DNA of 64,000 nucleotides from DATGKG01 sp963783145 (GTDB taxonomy: Bacteria; Desulfobacterota; Binatia; Binatales; Binataceae), in contig CAWAMM010000007.1 of assembly GCA_963783145.1 (NCBI GenBank), positions 620,001 through 684,000 of the forward strand, in the 5' to 3' direction. A program made the position numbers and the translations under genes. Below the pieces are notes generated by a model. It had not been told where the DNA came from and made no database searches. It saw only the letters and a program-made list of their open reading frames with translations. Shown here piece by piece: positions 1 to 8,911 of this stretch; position 1 is the first letter of the stretch, and each line of letters opens with the position of its first letter.

Positions 1-396
1 CACCTGAATAAGGCGCCAGTCGGGTCGAGCTTCTTCCTGTTTCAGAAGTTGCCGAACATCCGAATCGAGCGATTTCTTGGTCTTCCCCTGCATCAGCTTC
101 TTGCGCCGATCTGCTTTTTCCTTCTCCAGTTTGTAGTCTACCCAGTTGGAAACTTTTTTCGGAATCACGACCTTCGAGTTGACCTTGACGAATGGATATC
201 CGGGAGTGTGCGCAATCGAACCTAGGTTGCCGGTTGTCGTAGACGCGTAGATTTGAAACCCCGTCGCGGTTTCGTTGATCTGGACCTGACTCACGTCGGC
301 TGCGCTGGATAGGAGATCCGCAAGTCCGACTGCGGCAAAGACGTCACCATGTGTCCCCGTCGCCTTGAGGATCACAAAGGAGGTCGCTTTACTCAC
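1..396 (-). CDS. Unassigned Cas-operon gene, partial (large-subunit candidate)
   Basis: An open frame of 132 codons starts with GTG at 396, overlaps the end of cas3 by 8 bases and runs off the left edge. The N-terminus reads VSKATSFVILKATG and continues into a lysine-rich helix (about residues 88-115, with KLEKEKADRRKK). The tight overlap indicates translational coupling with cas3. By position it should encode an effector subunit such as a Cas8-like large protein, but I do not recognise the family from this fragment, and Cas7, Cas5 or an accessory protein are also possible. The reading frame is clear; the function is inferred from context only. Confidence 0.6.
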   Translation of the reverse strand, partial: MSKATSFVILKATGTHGDVFAAVGLADLLSSAADVSQVQINETATGFQIYASTTTGNLGSIAHTPGYPFVKVNSKVVIPKKVSNWVDYKLEKEKADRRKKLMQGKTKKSLDSDVRQLLKQEEARPDWRLIQV

Positions 397-2824
397 TGCA
401 TGCCCATTCGGATGTTGCGCGCTGGTCCGAGAGCCTCAGCGTTCTCGTCAAGTAAGAGACCAGCGGCCACCATCTGTCCAGATTTCCGCGTCCGGTGGTC
501 ATTTCGAGAAATTGCTCCAAATACCCCCTCCGGTCCCTTTCGCTCGTGAGAGCTTCGACTGTCTCCCGATTCGGAGTATAGCCGCACTTCCCAACGATCT
601 GCTCCCAGTCCTTCGACAATGCAAGGATTCCCAAATCGATATTCGCCGTCTTTGGAATGAACGCGCCATGGTGTGCGATGATCGCGGCCACGCATGCCGA
701 CGCCACCTCGCCCAGCAACTCCGTCGGAATGCCCATCAGCGCGCTGTCCAGCAGTGCGCACGAATAGTATGCACTTGCTGCGGCGTGAGAAGGCCTCCGA
801 ACGTCCAGTGACAGCTGTCGCGTCCGATCAGCTTCGTTATCGGGATTGAAATCAGTGTGAGCGAGGGGCGCGGTCATTCGGTATTGAGGATTTCGCGAGC
901 TTTGCCACGCGACGGCCCATTGTTGCCATCGACTTTGCAGCTTCCCAAGGTCGTGTAGAAGGCCGCAGGCCCGGACGGTAACGCGCAATTGTTCTGGGGT
1001 CAGGTCATAGGTTTTCTGAAATCCGAGACCGATGATTCCATTCGGAAATCCGTCCCGCTGAAGACGCGCCTCCGCCACGCTCGCGACCATGCGCGCGTGG
1101 TTAATCCAAGCCTCTTCCTTTAGAGGGGCGTATCCCGGACGAGGCGGTTCCACGCGAACGGGGCTTTCTTGGTTGCCCAGTTGGGCGAGGCGCAGACCGA
1201 TGTCGCCATCGTACGCTGCGAATTCAGGGCATAGAGCCACCGCGTAGGTCCGGGTGAGCGAGTTTCGTTCTGTCAGCGGTTTCCACGGCTGAAGTTCATC
1301 GCCATCCCAGTACCATCCAATTGGTTGCGCCGGCGAGAGATGAGGTGCTAGCGACCACCGCGACATCGATATTGATTCAACTTTTCCCGGGGACGTGGGC
1401 CGGCGGGATTCGTCACAGATGATCACACGGATAGATTCGCTGTCATCACCCCGGATCAGATGTGCGATGCCTACCGGGTCGCGTTGTATCGCATTTTGAC
1501 GAATCGCATCAAAGATGTGGTTCATGCGGTCTCTGACCCCGGACCTGACCGCTTGTTCGTCAGTTTCGCGATGCACGGCATCGACCCATCTTGCCGCCAG
1601 AATCGGATCGAGCCTTACTTGTCCAGTCGCCCGCAGCAAATTGCGCGTGGCATCGATTGACGCGTCAGGCTGTTGAAGCGTCCCGTAAGGAAGCCATCCG
1701 CGATTGGGCGGCAGTTCATACACATGCACCATCCCTATTTCGCCGGAAAAACGCGCACAACGACCGGCGCGCTGCACCAGTGCGTTCATCGGACACAGCT
1801 CCGTATGGAGATGTTCGCATGAGATATCGATCCCTGCCTCTATCACTTGTGTGGCGACAAGAATTGCGGAGTCGTGCGGCTCCTTACCGAAAAGCGATTT
1901 CAGCAATCCCTCCTTGCTCTGTCGGTCATTCCTGAAAAACCGAGAGTGGAGGAGAATTAAGCGGATGTCAGAACCATTATCGAGTTTCGCCCTTAACTCT
2001 TCAAACAGGGTCTGCGCGCGGCCAACAGTGTTCGCAAGCGCGATGGATCTCCGCTCATGATGGCGAAGAACTCGATCTGCGGTCAGCATTGCGCTCTCCG
2101 GTACAAGCGTGCGAGTCACCGAATTCACGCTTGGCAGTGATTCCAGCATCTGCCGCATAGAGGCGTCGCCGTCAGGAACCGAAGAGGCTCTGAGCGCTTC
2201 GCGGAGTATTTCTTCCAAAGGAGCGGTAGCCGTAGCGGTCATCCAGACCGACTGAGACAAATTCTTGAACGCCTTCAGCCCAGCCGCAGCAGTAAGAAAC
2301 GCCTTGTCCGGTGGCATGAGATGAAATTCATCGAAGACAACGAGCGCTCCAGCCACAGAAGCTGCGTTCACGTTGTGCAGTCGTCCCGACAAGCTGTAAG
2401 GCCCACAGAGAAGACCACTAAGCAGTTGATCGTACGTGGTAACGATGATCCGCCCACGTTCGAAAAATGGATCATCACCCTGTTCACCGGTCTGCATTGT
2501 CACGAACGGGGGCGCGATCTCACGGGCGCCTTCGGTCAGCGGGGTTGTCCGCAGGCCCATGATGCTAGCGGCTTCGAGAGCCTCCCGGTAAATTCCCTGT
2601 GCGAGCGTTCGGAGTGGTAGCGCGTAGATCAGGCGGGCCGGTGGATTTGGCCACATGTTGCTTAGGAAAGGTGCGAGGACTGCCCAAGTCTTTCCCGCAC
2701 CAGTCGGCGCTCGAAGGACTACGTTACGCCCCTCGAAGAGCAGTCGTGCGACTTCGATTTGGTAGTCGTGCGGCGAATGTGAGGTCAGCTCTCGAAAGAA
2801 CTTTCTATAACGGACTTCGTTCAT
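389..2824 (-). CDS. cas3: CRISPR-associated helicase-nuclease Cas3, helicase-HD order
   Basis: This is the type I interference helicase-nuclease that unwinds and degrades DNA recruited by Cascade. Seen: Walker A APTGAGKT near residues 39-46, a DEFH box near 165-168, the motif III-like WMTATA, a C-terminal helicase core with ATQVIEAGID and QRAGRCAR, then an HD nuclease part with HDLGK near 624 and AHHG near 717. The HD domain follows the helicase, the reverse of most Cas3 proteins; this order is known from a minority of type I systems such as the GSU0051-like (I-U/I-G) group. An upstream extension of the frame lies inside cas6, so I chose the ATG at 2824; the ATG at 2842 is an alternative. It overlaps cas6 by about 20 bases. 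Confidence 0.9.
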   Translation of the reverse strand: MNEVRYRKFFRELTSHSPHDYQIEVARLLFEGRNVVLRAPTGAGKTWAVLAPFLSNMWPNPPARLIYALPLRTLAQGIYREALEAASIMGLRTTPLTEGAREIAPPFVTMQTGEQGDDPFFERGRIIVTTYDQLLSGLLCGPYSLSGRLHNVNAASVAGALVVFDEFHLMPPDKAFLTAAAGLKAFKNLSQSVWMTATATAPLEEILREALRASSVPDGDASMRQMLESLPSVNSVTRTLVPESAMLTADRVLRHHERRSIALANTVGRAQTLFEELRAKLDNGSDIRLILLHSRFFRNDRQSKEGLLKSLFGKEPHDSAILVATQVIEAGIDISCEHLHTELCPMNALVQRAGRCARFSGEIGMVHVYELPPNRGWLPYGTLQQPDASIDATRNLLRATGQVRLDPILAARWVDAVHRETDEQAVRSGVRDRMNHIFDAIRQNAIQRDPVGIAHLIRGDDSESIRVIICDESRRPTSPGKVESISMSRWSLAPHLSPAQPIGWYWDGDELQPWKPLTERNSLTRTYAVALCPEFAAYDGDIGLRLAQLGNQESPVRVEPPRPGYAPLKEEAWINHARMVASVAEARLQRDGFPNGIIGLGFQKTYDLTPEQLRVTVRACGLLHDLGKLQSRWQQWAVAWQSSRNPQYRMTAPLAHTDFNPDNEADRTRQLSLDVRRPSHAAASAYYSCALLDSALMGIPTELLGEVASACVAAIIAHHGAFIPKTANIDLGILALSKDWEQIVGKCGYTPNRETVEALTSERDRRGYLEQFLEMTTGRGNLDRWWPLVSYLTRTLRLSDQRATSEWACSE

Positions 2825-3791
2825 CGCCGCGTTCTCGGACATTTGATTCAACGATTCGATATTTGCCCAAGCCGAATGTCGCGCCGTGGCCGACGTGAAC
2901 AAGTTGTCCGAACTGAAGGAACTTCCGAAAAACGGCAAAGTCCCCCTGATACGTAGCGCGGCCCACGATTCCCTCCCATTGCATACGCCGATCCTGACGC
3001 GAACTGTAGCGCTGCCACCTTGTCCACCTTGTGTCGTCATGAATCAAGCGAATCGATGCCGCGCTGTCGATGAGTTCGCGGAAATCCACCTCCAACGGCG
3101 CGCCGCAGTGAAATCGCGATAACGAAGAAAGTCGGCCCAAAAGCCTCCGAAAAAGGATCTGGAATTCAGGCGTTCGCACGAACCGGCCCTCGTTCTTTAG
3201 TCTCGTTTGGGTGAGAAAGTGGATGGTGAGCGGGGCATCTGAAAGAGCCCCAGAGCGCTCTTCGATGGTGATGCTCTCCGCTGAGCCTTGGACCAGATTC
3301 TCCAAGGCCGTGTAGACCGAGCGAGATTGGTTCGAGTCTGAGCCGAGCGCGTCGATTCGCCGCAACTCTACCAACTGCCGTCCGCGCCCGATCCGGTTCA
3401 CCTCGCGTAAGGCGACAACGAAATGAGGGAAGAATTCCTCAGCGCGACCTATCAGGACCAGCTCGAACGCAACCTCCTCGCCGGGCCGGAAAAGTCGTCT
3501 CCCGGAATCGCTTTCTAGCTCTTCTGAATCCGCTGGCGCGATGACAAACGGACGAGGAATCTCCTCGTGCGTCCGTAGTGCCTCAGAACTGGGTGGCGGC
3601 GAGGTCTCGAATATCAGATGGTATGGGCAACGTTGAGGGTCGGGGCAGTCGAGACCGCGACGCGATGGGCATGCGACGGCGCGGAACGCATGGCCGAACG
3701 CGCCCCGCAGAGTAGAACCGAGATAATTCGGTAGATCCAGCGGCTCAACAGCCTCGAACACTACTCGATATCTCGCGCACGACAACATCAT
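2805..3791 (-). CDS. cas6: CRISPR pre-crRNA endoribonuclease Cas6
   Basis: Cas6 cuts CRISPR transcripts within the repeats to make crRNAs. The 328-residue protein has an N-terminal RAMP-like beta strand (YRVVFEAVEPLDLP) followed by LGSTLRGAFGHAF, a C-P-rich segment near residues 45-60 (VACPSRRGLDCPDPQRCPYH), and the C-terminal glycine-rich loop GHGATFGLGKYRI typical of the Cas6 C-terminal (DUF2276-like) family. It is the first recognisable gene of the minus-strand cas operon. I start at the ATG at 3791 rather than the GTG at 3803. No CRISPR array is visible to show which repeat it would process. Confidence 0.85.
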   Translation of the reverse strand: MMLSCARYRVVFEAVEPLDLPNYLGSTLRGAFGHAFRAVACPSRRGLDCPDPQRCPYHLIFETSPPPSSEALRTHEEIPRPFVIAPADSEELESDSGRRLFRPGEEVAFELVLIGRAEEFFPHFVVALREVNRIGRGRQLVELRRIDALGSDSNQSRSVYTALENLVQGSAESITIEERSGALSDAPLTIHFLTQTRLKNEGRFVRTPEFQILFRRLLGRLSSLSRFHCGAPLEVDFRELIDSAASIRLIHDDTRWTRWQRYSSRQDRRMQWEGIVGRATYQGDFAVFRKFLQFGQLVHVGHGATFGLGKYRIVESNVRERGDERSPL

Positions 3792-3902
3792 CCGCCCGCC
3801 CACTGTTTCAAAAAGGCGGGCGAACGGCTCGGTCCGCCGCTTCCAAAGTCAACTTGAGACTGAACCACTCGCATTCCGGCTCTCTTTTACCTCGGACCAT
3901 GC

Positions 3903-3921
3903 GCAAGGGCCACCCGTGAGG
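3903..3921 (+). repeat. 19-bp island repeat, copy 1
   Basis: GCAAGGGCCACCCGTGAGG, preceded by GC and followed by GGGGTGG. It lies in the 264-bp gap between the start of cas6 and the divergent HTH gene. CCACCC and the following GGGTGG can pair to form a short hairpin. Nothing else was seen in this gap. Confidence 0.85.
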
Positions 3922-4055
3922 GGGTGGATGCGAGCTGATCGCAGAATTGTCTCCCATTTTCCAAGTCTCTTTGCTGGCTCGACCCGATCTTCGCGCGGTG
4001 ACCGTATACGCGGTGCGGTGACACTTCGACCTTCCATAGTGCTAAAATCCAATCG

Positions 4056-4826
4056 ATGGAAGCGAACGCCGCAACGTCTCCTCAAATCGGCGACAAGAGC
4101 AAAGTCCGCCCTCTACGTGGAGCGGCCAAACGGTCGTCGGTCCGCGCGCGTGACTTGGAGTTACGCGTTTGGAAATTAATGGAAGAGGGCAAGAAGCCGA
4201 CGGCTATCGCTTCCCAAATCGGCATCGCCCGCCAGTCTGTTCACAGGATCGCCAAGCGCGTCGATGAAGCATACAAACGCGACACTTTCGCAATCGTCGA
4301 TCGGATTAAAACCGAGCAGGCTTTGCGCTTGGAACTCATCGCCGACGAGGCAATGGCCGCTTGGCGCCGTAGCATCGAAGCGGACACGGAAAAGATCTCG
4401 ATCAAGCGGTCTGCCGGTCAGGAGCGACACGGCGAGGTTTCGAAGACGACGACAAGAACGCCGGGCAACCCGGAATATTTGCGCGTGGCCATGGAAGCGC
4501 TCCAAGAGATCAGGCTGCTTTTCGGAGTCGGCACGGATGGGAAAGAGCACGGGGCGCAGTCGAATGGAATCAACATGGGAATTGGCGTTGTAGGACTGGA
4601 TGGACAGCCTACTGGTCAAATCAGGATAGCTACAAGGTGGTCGACACCTGCCGAGCTGGGGATGATCCAGCCTCCGCCTGCGGCAGTGGAAGTTCCGGTC
4701 GAGCGAATCGAGGATCGTGGAGCGCACGAGCGGAGCGAACCGAGCGGACCACATAACAAGTGGGCGCCGAAAGAACCGAGCGCAGCCACTGGATGCGCGC
4801 CTTTCGACAAGGCACGCGGAATCTGA
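4056..4826 (+). CDS. HTH protein resembling phage terminase small subunits
   Basis: The 256-residue protein has a basic N-terminus (about 1-35) and then a homeodomain-like helix-turn-helix: LMEEGKKPTAIASQIGIARQ, residues about 42-61, followed by SVHRIAKRV. A long helix with many Glu and Arg residues follows (about 75-115). The C-terminal third is proline-rich and low in complexity. This layout resembles phage terminase small subunits and similar resolvase-like HTH proteins, but no large terminase or capsid gene is nearby. It is divergent from the cas operon and convergent with the broken gene to its right. Function is uncertain; DNA binding is likely. Confidence 0.55.
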   Translation: MEANAATSPQIGDKSKVRPLRGAAKRSSVRARDLELRVWKLMEEGKKPTAIASQIGIARQSVHRIAKRVDEAYKRDTFAIVDRIKTEQALRLELIADEAMAAWRRSIEADTEKISIKRSAGQERHGEVSKTTTRTPGNPEYLRVAMEALQEIRLLFGVGTDGKEHGAQSNGINMGIGVVGLDGQPTGQIRIATRWSTPAELGMIQPPPAAVEVPVERIEDRGAHERSEPSGPHNKWAPKEPSAATGCAPFDKARGI

Positions 4827-4988
4827 GCGCCTCAGGCAGGAGGCGCAAGCACGCGCGGCAAATTACGTGAGCTGTGCGGTGATCTATTTACGCGGAGCGC
4901 CGGGGGTCGCGACAACCAAAATTATGTTTTCGCTTTACGAAAACGCGGATCACGAGCGGCGATCACTACTCAACGAAACCAGCGATTC

Positions 4989-5761
4989 CTACAGCAGCAA
5001 AGAGGGCGGCAAATCGAAAGTCTCCACAACTTTTCGCCACGTCGTGAAGCCCAAATAGTGTTGCATCATGTCCCGTCGCTCAGCTTCGGCCACATGCGGG
5101 AGACTCGACGCCACAACCTTGGAACTCTCGATGTTGCGAGCCGCCTCTTCGCGGGCCTTCTTCTCCTTTTCCGTCTTACCATCTTTCGCCTTACCATCTT
5201 CGATGATGAGCATGGTGTAGTAGTCGAGTTCGCGTTGTCGTGCATACGACCGCGCACATTCGAGATTTCGCAAGACTTGATCGCGCCCACGATACCAACT
5301 GACATCAGGCGATGAACCAGCTTCGGTTCGCTTGCCCTCGATGAACAGCACAAGACGAGGGGTGAACAGCGCACAGTCAACGCTGGTCGTTCCTTCTAAG
5401 CACCACCACTTCCGATGATGATCGGACGCGGGATCTTTGATCGCGGATATCGCCTCCTGCAGAACGGCAGGATCTTTGCAAGCAGCTTGTCGCGTTTCTG
5501 CTTGGTCAAATCGCCGGTCGCATACTTCGGTCGATCGAGCTTTTCGGGATGAGTTACGAGCCATTCCAGAAAATCACGCGGTGGAGGTGCCGGAAATTCG
5601 AACCACGGTGGAACCGAAAGTATTCCCGGCGACTCAGGCGGTGCTCCTCGACCTCCGAGGCGCATCAAAGATGAAAGCCAACTCTTCCCCGTCGCGTCCC
5701 GGCGATTCAGTTCCTTGAAAATGGGCCCCACGCGAGTTTTCGAACTGTTGAATTTTCCCAT
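4989..5761 (-). pseudogene. Frameshifted gene for a nuclease-like conserved protein
   Basis: Two overlapping minus-strand frames make one sensible protein only when joined. Frame one starts at 5761 (MGKFNSSKTRVGP) and carries FLEWLVTHPEKLDRPKYATG up to KRDKLLAK. Frame two continues with DPAVLQEAISAIKDP, RKWWCLEGTTSVDC, LVLFIEGKRTEAGSS and ends LPPSLLL at 4989. The switch lies near 5460-5485. The joined product is about 240 residues; the acidic ...D-C...LFIEGKRTE pattern resembles the D-(E/Q)-x-K centre of restriction-type nucleases. The break may be a real mutation or a one-base sequence error. The function is inferred from a motif only. Confidence 0.6.
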
Positions 5762-5957
5762 GACGCGATCCTCTACCGGCTTTTTGGATTCTGAACAACT
5801 TCACCCCCCTTTTCGATGTTCGTCGAAACTGAATCGACGAATGGGAGAGCTGCGTCCGAACCAGCTCTGGGCTCCGACAAGCAAAATTCCATCTTCGCTT
5901 CCCAGTGGCGGTGCTGAACGCGATCTTCGCGGAATCTTGGCCCCGAAACCCTTAACC

Positions 5958-5976
5958 CCTCACGGGTGGCCCTTGC
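5958..5976 (-). repeat. 19-bp island repeat, copy 2
   Basis: Reverse complement of GCAAGGGCCACCCGTGAGG, identical to copy 1. It lies upstream of the lipoprotein gene in the 292-bp gap 5762-6053, where nothing else was seen. Confidence 0.85.
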
Positions 5977-6053
5977 GCGGAACAGCTGAAGGTGACTGCC
6001 TTTTCGGTATAAGGGACGTTGAAAGCGGAGAGGGAAAAGGATACCCCGGACTG

Positions 6054-6818
6054 ATGAAATCCAAATGCGGTGGCACTGCGATGGTATTAGTTGCGATGCT
6101 ATCGCTCACCGGCTGCTCAGCTAGTGATACAACCGATCGCAGTTACGCTGGCGGATTGCAGTCGGCATCGGAAAAGGTTGATAGCTCGGTGAACCGGACC
6201 AAGGTTTTGGTCCAGCTCATTCGAGTATTCAAACGTTCCGAAATCATCGATCCGTCCGGGCAAGAGAAAATGTATACATCGGGCTGGCGTGAAAAGCTAC
6301 TCAGCGCAGGCTATAAGGATTCCGATTTAGTTGACGGCAGCGAGGTCGTGACCATATCCGATTCGTATGCCAGCGCCAGCGCACCGGGCACTACGTGGCA
6401 CGAGAACGCGTATATGGCCCATGTCCCTCCTAACTTCAAAGGACACCTAGTCCCACGGGAACGACAAGATAATTCGATTCCGGTTAACGAACGGATTTAC
6501 GCACGTGGGGATGTGGTCGAGATCGAACTGCAAGCGACACCTTCCGGCTCAGTCATCGCTCTCGTTACAGCAATTCGCCGACCTTTTAACGATTGGAAAG
6601 ACTGTCGACGCGACCAGCTTGTGCCTTCAGGTATTTACCTACTATCGCCGTTGGGACCACCGCAGGGGATCTCCCTAACTTGCGATGGACTCGAAGCCGA
6701 AAGCTGGAACAAGATGTCTACCATCTACGGCGTTTACGAGTGGCGGAAGTCACCGTCTGCGGCGCCAGCTCGCCCTGCCCAGCGGGGGGCGTCAAATCAA
6801 TCTAATGGCCCCTCGTAA
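6054..6818 (+). CDS. Putative lipoprotein of unknown function
   Basis: The 254-residue product starts MKSKCGGTAMVLVAMLSLTGC: a short basic start, a hydrophobic stretch and a lipobox LTGC at about 18-21, so it is probably exported and lipid-anchored. The mature part has a serine-rich linker and no family I recognise. The frame is open 113 codons further upstream, but that part contains repeat copy 2 and no signal sequence, so I chose the ATG at 6054. It sits alone on the plus strand between island repeats. Confidence 0.6.
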   Translation: MKSKCGGTAMVLVAMLSLTGCSASDTTDRSYAGGLQSASEKVDSSVNRTKVLVQLIRVFKRSEIIDPSGQEKMYTSGWREKLLSAGYKDSDLVDGSEVVTISDSYASASAPGTTWHENAYMAHVPPNFKGHLVPRERQDNSIPVNERIYARGDVVEIELQATPSGSVIALVTAIRRPFNDWKDCRRDQLVPSGIYLLSPLGPPQGISLTCDGLEAESWNKMSTIYGVYEWRKSPSAAPARPAQRGASNQSNGPS

Positions 6819-6895
6819 AAGCGCGCGTCATACAGGGCTCGGCTCTCATCAGCCGCACTCGTGAGATCCAAAAACTGGAAAACCGATCTCAACTT

Positions 6896-6914
6896 GCAAG
6901 GGCCGCCCGTGAGG
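6896..6914 (+). repeat. 19-bp island repeat, copy 3 (one mismatch)
   Basis: GCAAGGGCCGCCCGTGAGG, one base different from the other copies (A to G at the tenth base). Confidence 0.8.
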
Positions 6915-7088
6915 ATTGGTTCAGCGGATCGGTGATCACCCGAAATAGCGCAACTGATTTAATCGGCGAGATTCATCGATTTCGCGATTGGAAGCTCATG
7001 CACGCCCACCGACTTATTCTTTATTTCCTCCCTCCCGGACCACCTCCGGCCCCATAGACCCGCACAGGCGGGCACAGCCTACCCCCAC

Positions 7089-7107
7089 CCTCACGGGTGG
7101 CCCTTGC
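7089..7107 (-). repeat. 19-bp island repeat, copy 4
   Basis: Reverse complement of the consensus, with no mismatch. On its own strand the repeat is followed by GTGG, so CCACCC and GGGTGG can pair as in copy 1. Confidence 0.85.
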
Positions 7108-7326
7108 GCTTAGTCCGCGATCAGGAGGAAGGTTCCGGTCGGGCTCGCCCGGATCGACTGGGTACGGACCACCACCCCATCGGATCATCAGAAACGTCAG
7201 TAACCTCAGAAACCTCGCCGGAGGCGTTATTCTGATGATTCTGAGATTTCTGTTGGTTTCGCTGGGTCCGAAGGATCATATGTCTCGAAGAACTGAGCAT
7301 TCTGATGTTTCTGATGTCTGTAGCAG

Positions 7327-8601
7327 TCAAGCCTGAACGCCGTACGTTCTACAAAGTTCATCGATCCAAGCTTGATCCCATGTGATCGCGGCAGCGCCAT
7401 TTGCAGTCGTGGCGGTCGCTCCCAATTTCAACATCTTTAGCATGTGGCCAAGTCTCTGCGCAGTTACCTGTTGATTTTCGGGTTTCTCTTGGTTGAAGGC
7501 CCGTCGAATCACTTTCTCCGGCAGGGTACCGTTTAACACTTCGCTCTTGCATTTGATGACAGCTTTCAGCAGTTCAACTTTTCGACGATTCCCACTGTCA
7601 CTGCTACTTCCGAGGGATTCGTTGCGCATCAGGATTTCATTGGCAGTCAGCTTGGTAGTATCACCCCAACGAATGCACGGCGCTCCCTCACCATTTTCTT
7701 CGATCGTGTAGACTCGTGACCGAGTATTCTTTGCCAAGTTATGCTTAGTTGGAGCCAATATTTTCGCGTCCGGGTTGTCAGGGTGTTGTAATGCAATAAA
7801 GCCCTGACGCGCTGTTCCGGCGATGCCAATGCTTCCTGAGCCTCGATATAACGCCGGTGTATTGGCTGAGGCTTTCGTCAAATGTCTAACGACGATGACT
7901 GCAGCGGAAGTCTTCTCGGCCAACTCCTTCAATCCGAGCATCACGGTCGCTATTGATTGAAACTTGTACGAGTCCGTTGTTTCAGCGAGGCACGACAGTA
8001 GCGGATCGATCACGAGGGCGTCTGCTCTTTCCTCCTGCATGAGTGAAGTCAATTCGGGGAAATGTGTTGGCAGCCTTAAAAGTGCGATGTCGCGTTTTCC
8101 TTCGTGCCCGGAAGAGCTGATCGTAGAAAGTATTATAATGGACTTCAGATCTGCGTCCGCTGCCATCAGCCGAGGGAGGATCGTGTCGTCCGCCGCGTCA
8201 TCAAGGTTAGCGAGGACCACGCGGCCACGGGTGCACGGTGAGCCGTCTGGAAAATCTCTTCCCGTCGAAACGCGGGCAGAAATATCACAGGTGACGAGAC
8301 TTTTGCCCTTGTCGGGATCACCGTCGATGATGGTGACCTTGCCTCTCGGAATATATCCCCGCCAAAGCCACTGTATCCGAGTAGGGCGGACATCCGAAGC
8401 GCGCACTCCCTGCCTAGGCTCTGGGAGTCTGTGTCCAAAATCCGAGGCGATCTTTCGCGCGATTGCGCGATCGACGCCGAGACGCTGAGCCTGACGGATT
8501 AGGGACGTTTCAATTTCGTTATAGTTACAACCGACGCTCTTTAGGCCAAAAGCCGTGTCGCGAAGCACTCCTAGTTTGTCAGCATTAGATCTGTTCTGCA
8601 T
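7327..8601 (-). CDS. RepA/RecA-like AAA ATPase (plasmid or island helicase type)
   Basis: A RecA-fold ATPase of the kind found as replicative helicase or primase partner on plasmids and integrative elements. Seen: IPRGKVTIIDGDPDKGKS with Walker A GDPDKGKS near residues 94-101, Walker B-like ADALVIDPLLS near 196-206, a later IVVRHLTKA strand, and SGSIGIAGTARQGF typical of AAA_25/RepA-like proteins. The C-terminus (about 340-424) looks like a winged-helix region. It overlaps the preceding small ORF by 17 bases, so it is probably expressed from an alpA-led operon. It may support element replication, which is inference. Confidence 0.8.
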   Translation of the reverse strand: MQNRSNADKLGVLRDTAFGLKSVGCNYNEIETSLIRQAQRLGVDRAIARKIASDFGHRLPEPRQGVRASDVRPTRIQWLWRGYIPRGKVTIIDGDPDKGKSLVTCDISARVSTGRDFPDGSPCTRGRVVLANLDDAADDTILPRLMAADADLKSIIILSTISSSGHEGKRDIALLRLPTHFPELTSLMQEERADALVIDPLLSCLAETTDSYKFQSIATVMLGLKELAEKTSAAVIVVRHLTKASANTPALYRGSGSIGIAGTARQGFIALQHPDNPDAKILAPTKHNLAKNTRSRVYTIEENGEGAPCIRWGDTTKLTANEILMRNESLGSSSDSGNRRKVELLKAVIKCKSEVLNGTLPEKVIRRAFNQEKPENQQVTAQRLGHMLKMLKLGATATTANGAAAITWDQAWIDELCRTYGVQA

Positions 8602-8911
8602 CGCTCACACCTATCAACGCTTTGGAGTCATTGCGGGTTCGCGACCGGAGTGAAGCAGTTCGAGACAGACCTACCTGCCCACCGTCGAAGGAGGAGGTGC
8701 AAATTTCTGACTTTAAGTGGAAGCTGATCGCGTTGCCAAAGTCGGTAAGAAATTGCACTAAGAGCGCAGCCGGATCAGCCTTGGTGTGAGGTCCAACTAT
8801 CTGAACAAACTCACCCGGAAGTCCGACGAGCGCGCGGTTACCGAGCCGCCGCGGATACGGATACGACACCCGGCTGTCACTCAACTCTGCATCGCGAGCG
8901 TTCCGGCTCAC
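8585..8911 (-). pseudogene. Truncated DUF3987-like N-terminal fragment
   Basis: This 108-codon frame starts with GTG overlapping the alpA stop as GTGA and ends inside the ATPase gene start. The segment LPGEFVQIVGPHTKADPAAL followed by FLTDFGNAI matches the beginning of DUF3987-type ATPases that commonly follow alpA in islands, but the remainder (after about residue 65) loses the resemblance and ends early. I read it as the remnant of a longer gene still translated as a short peptide. It could also be a genuine small ORF of the operon. Confidence 0.5.

Larger units (their letters stand above)
6819..7326. other. Intergenic region holding two island repeats
   Basis: About 500 bases between the lipoprotein gene and the RepA-like gene. 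It contains repeat copies 3 and 4 in opposite orientations about 175 bases apart. No convincing gene was seen; the open frames here are short and lack family features. An origin or attachment role is possible but unsupported. Confidence 0.5.

Noticed and set aside
365..811. Plus-strand open frame of 148 codons
   Set aside because: It lies fully inside cas3 on the other strand and has no family features; it is a shadow frame.
3842..3902. Possible CRISPR array in the gap beside cas6
   Set aside because: Only a single 19-bp element follows; there are no regularly spaced repeats of 28-37 bases anywhere in the window.
5460..5485. Programmed ribosomal frameshift in the nuclease-like gene
   Set aside because: No slippery heptamer with a downstream structure was seen; mutation or sequence error is simpler.
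5715..6053. N-terminal extension of the lipoprotein gene by 113 codons
   Set aside because: The extension has no signal sequence and includes an island repeat, whereas the ATG at 6054 begins a clear lipoprotein signal.
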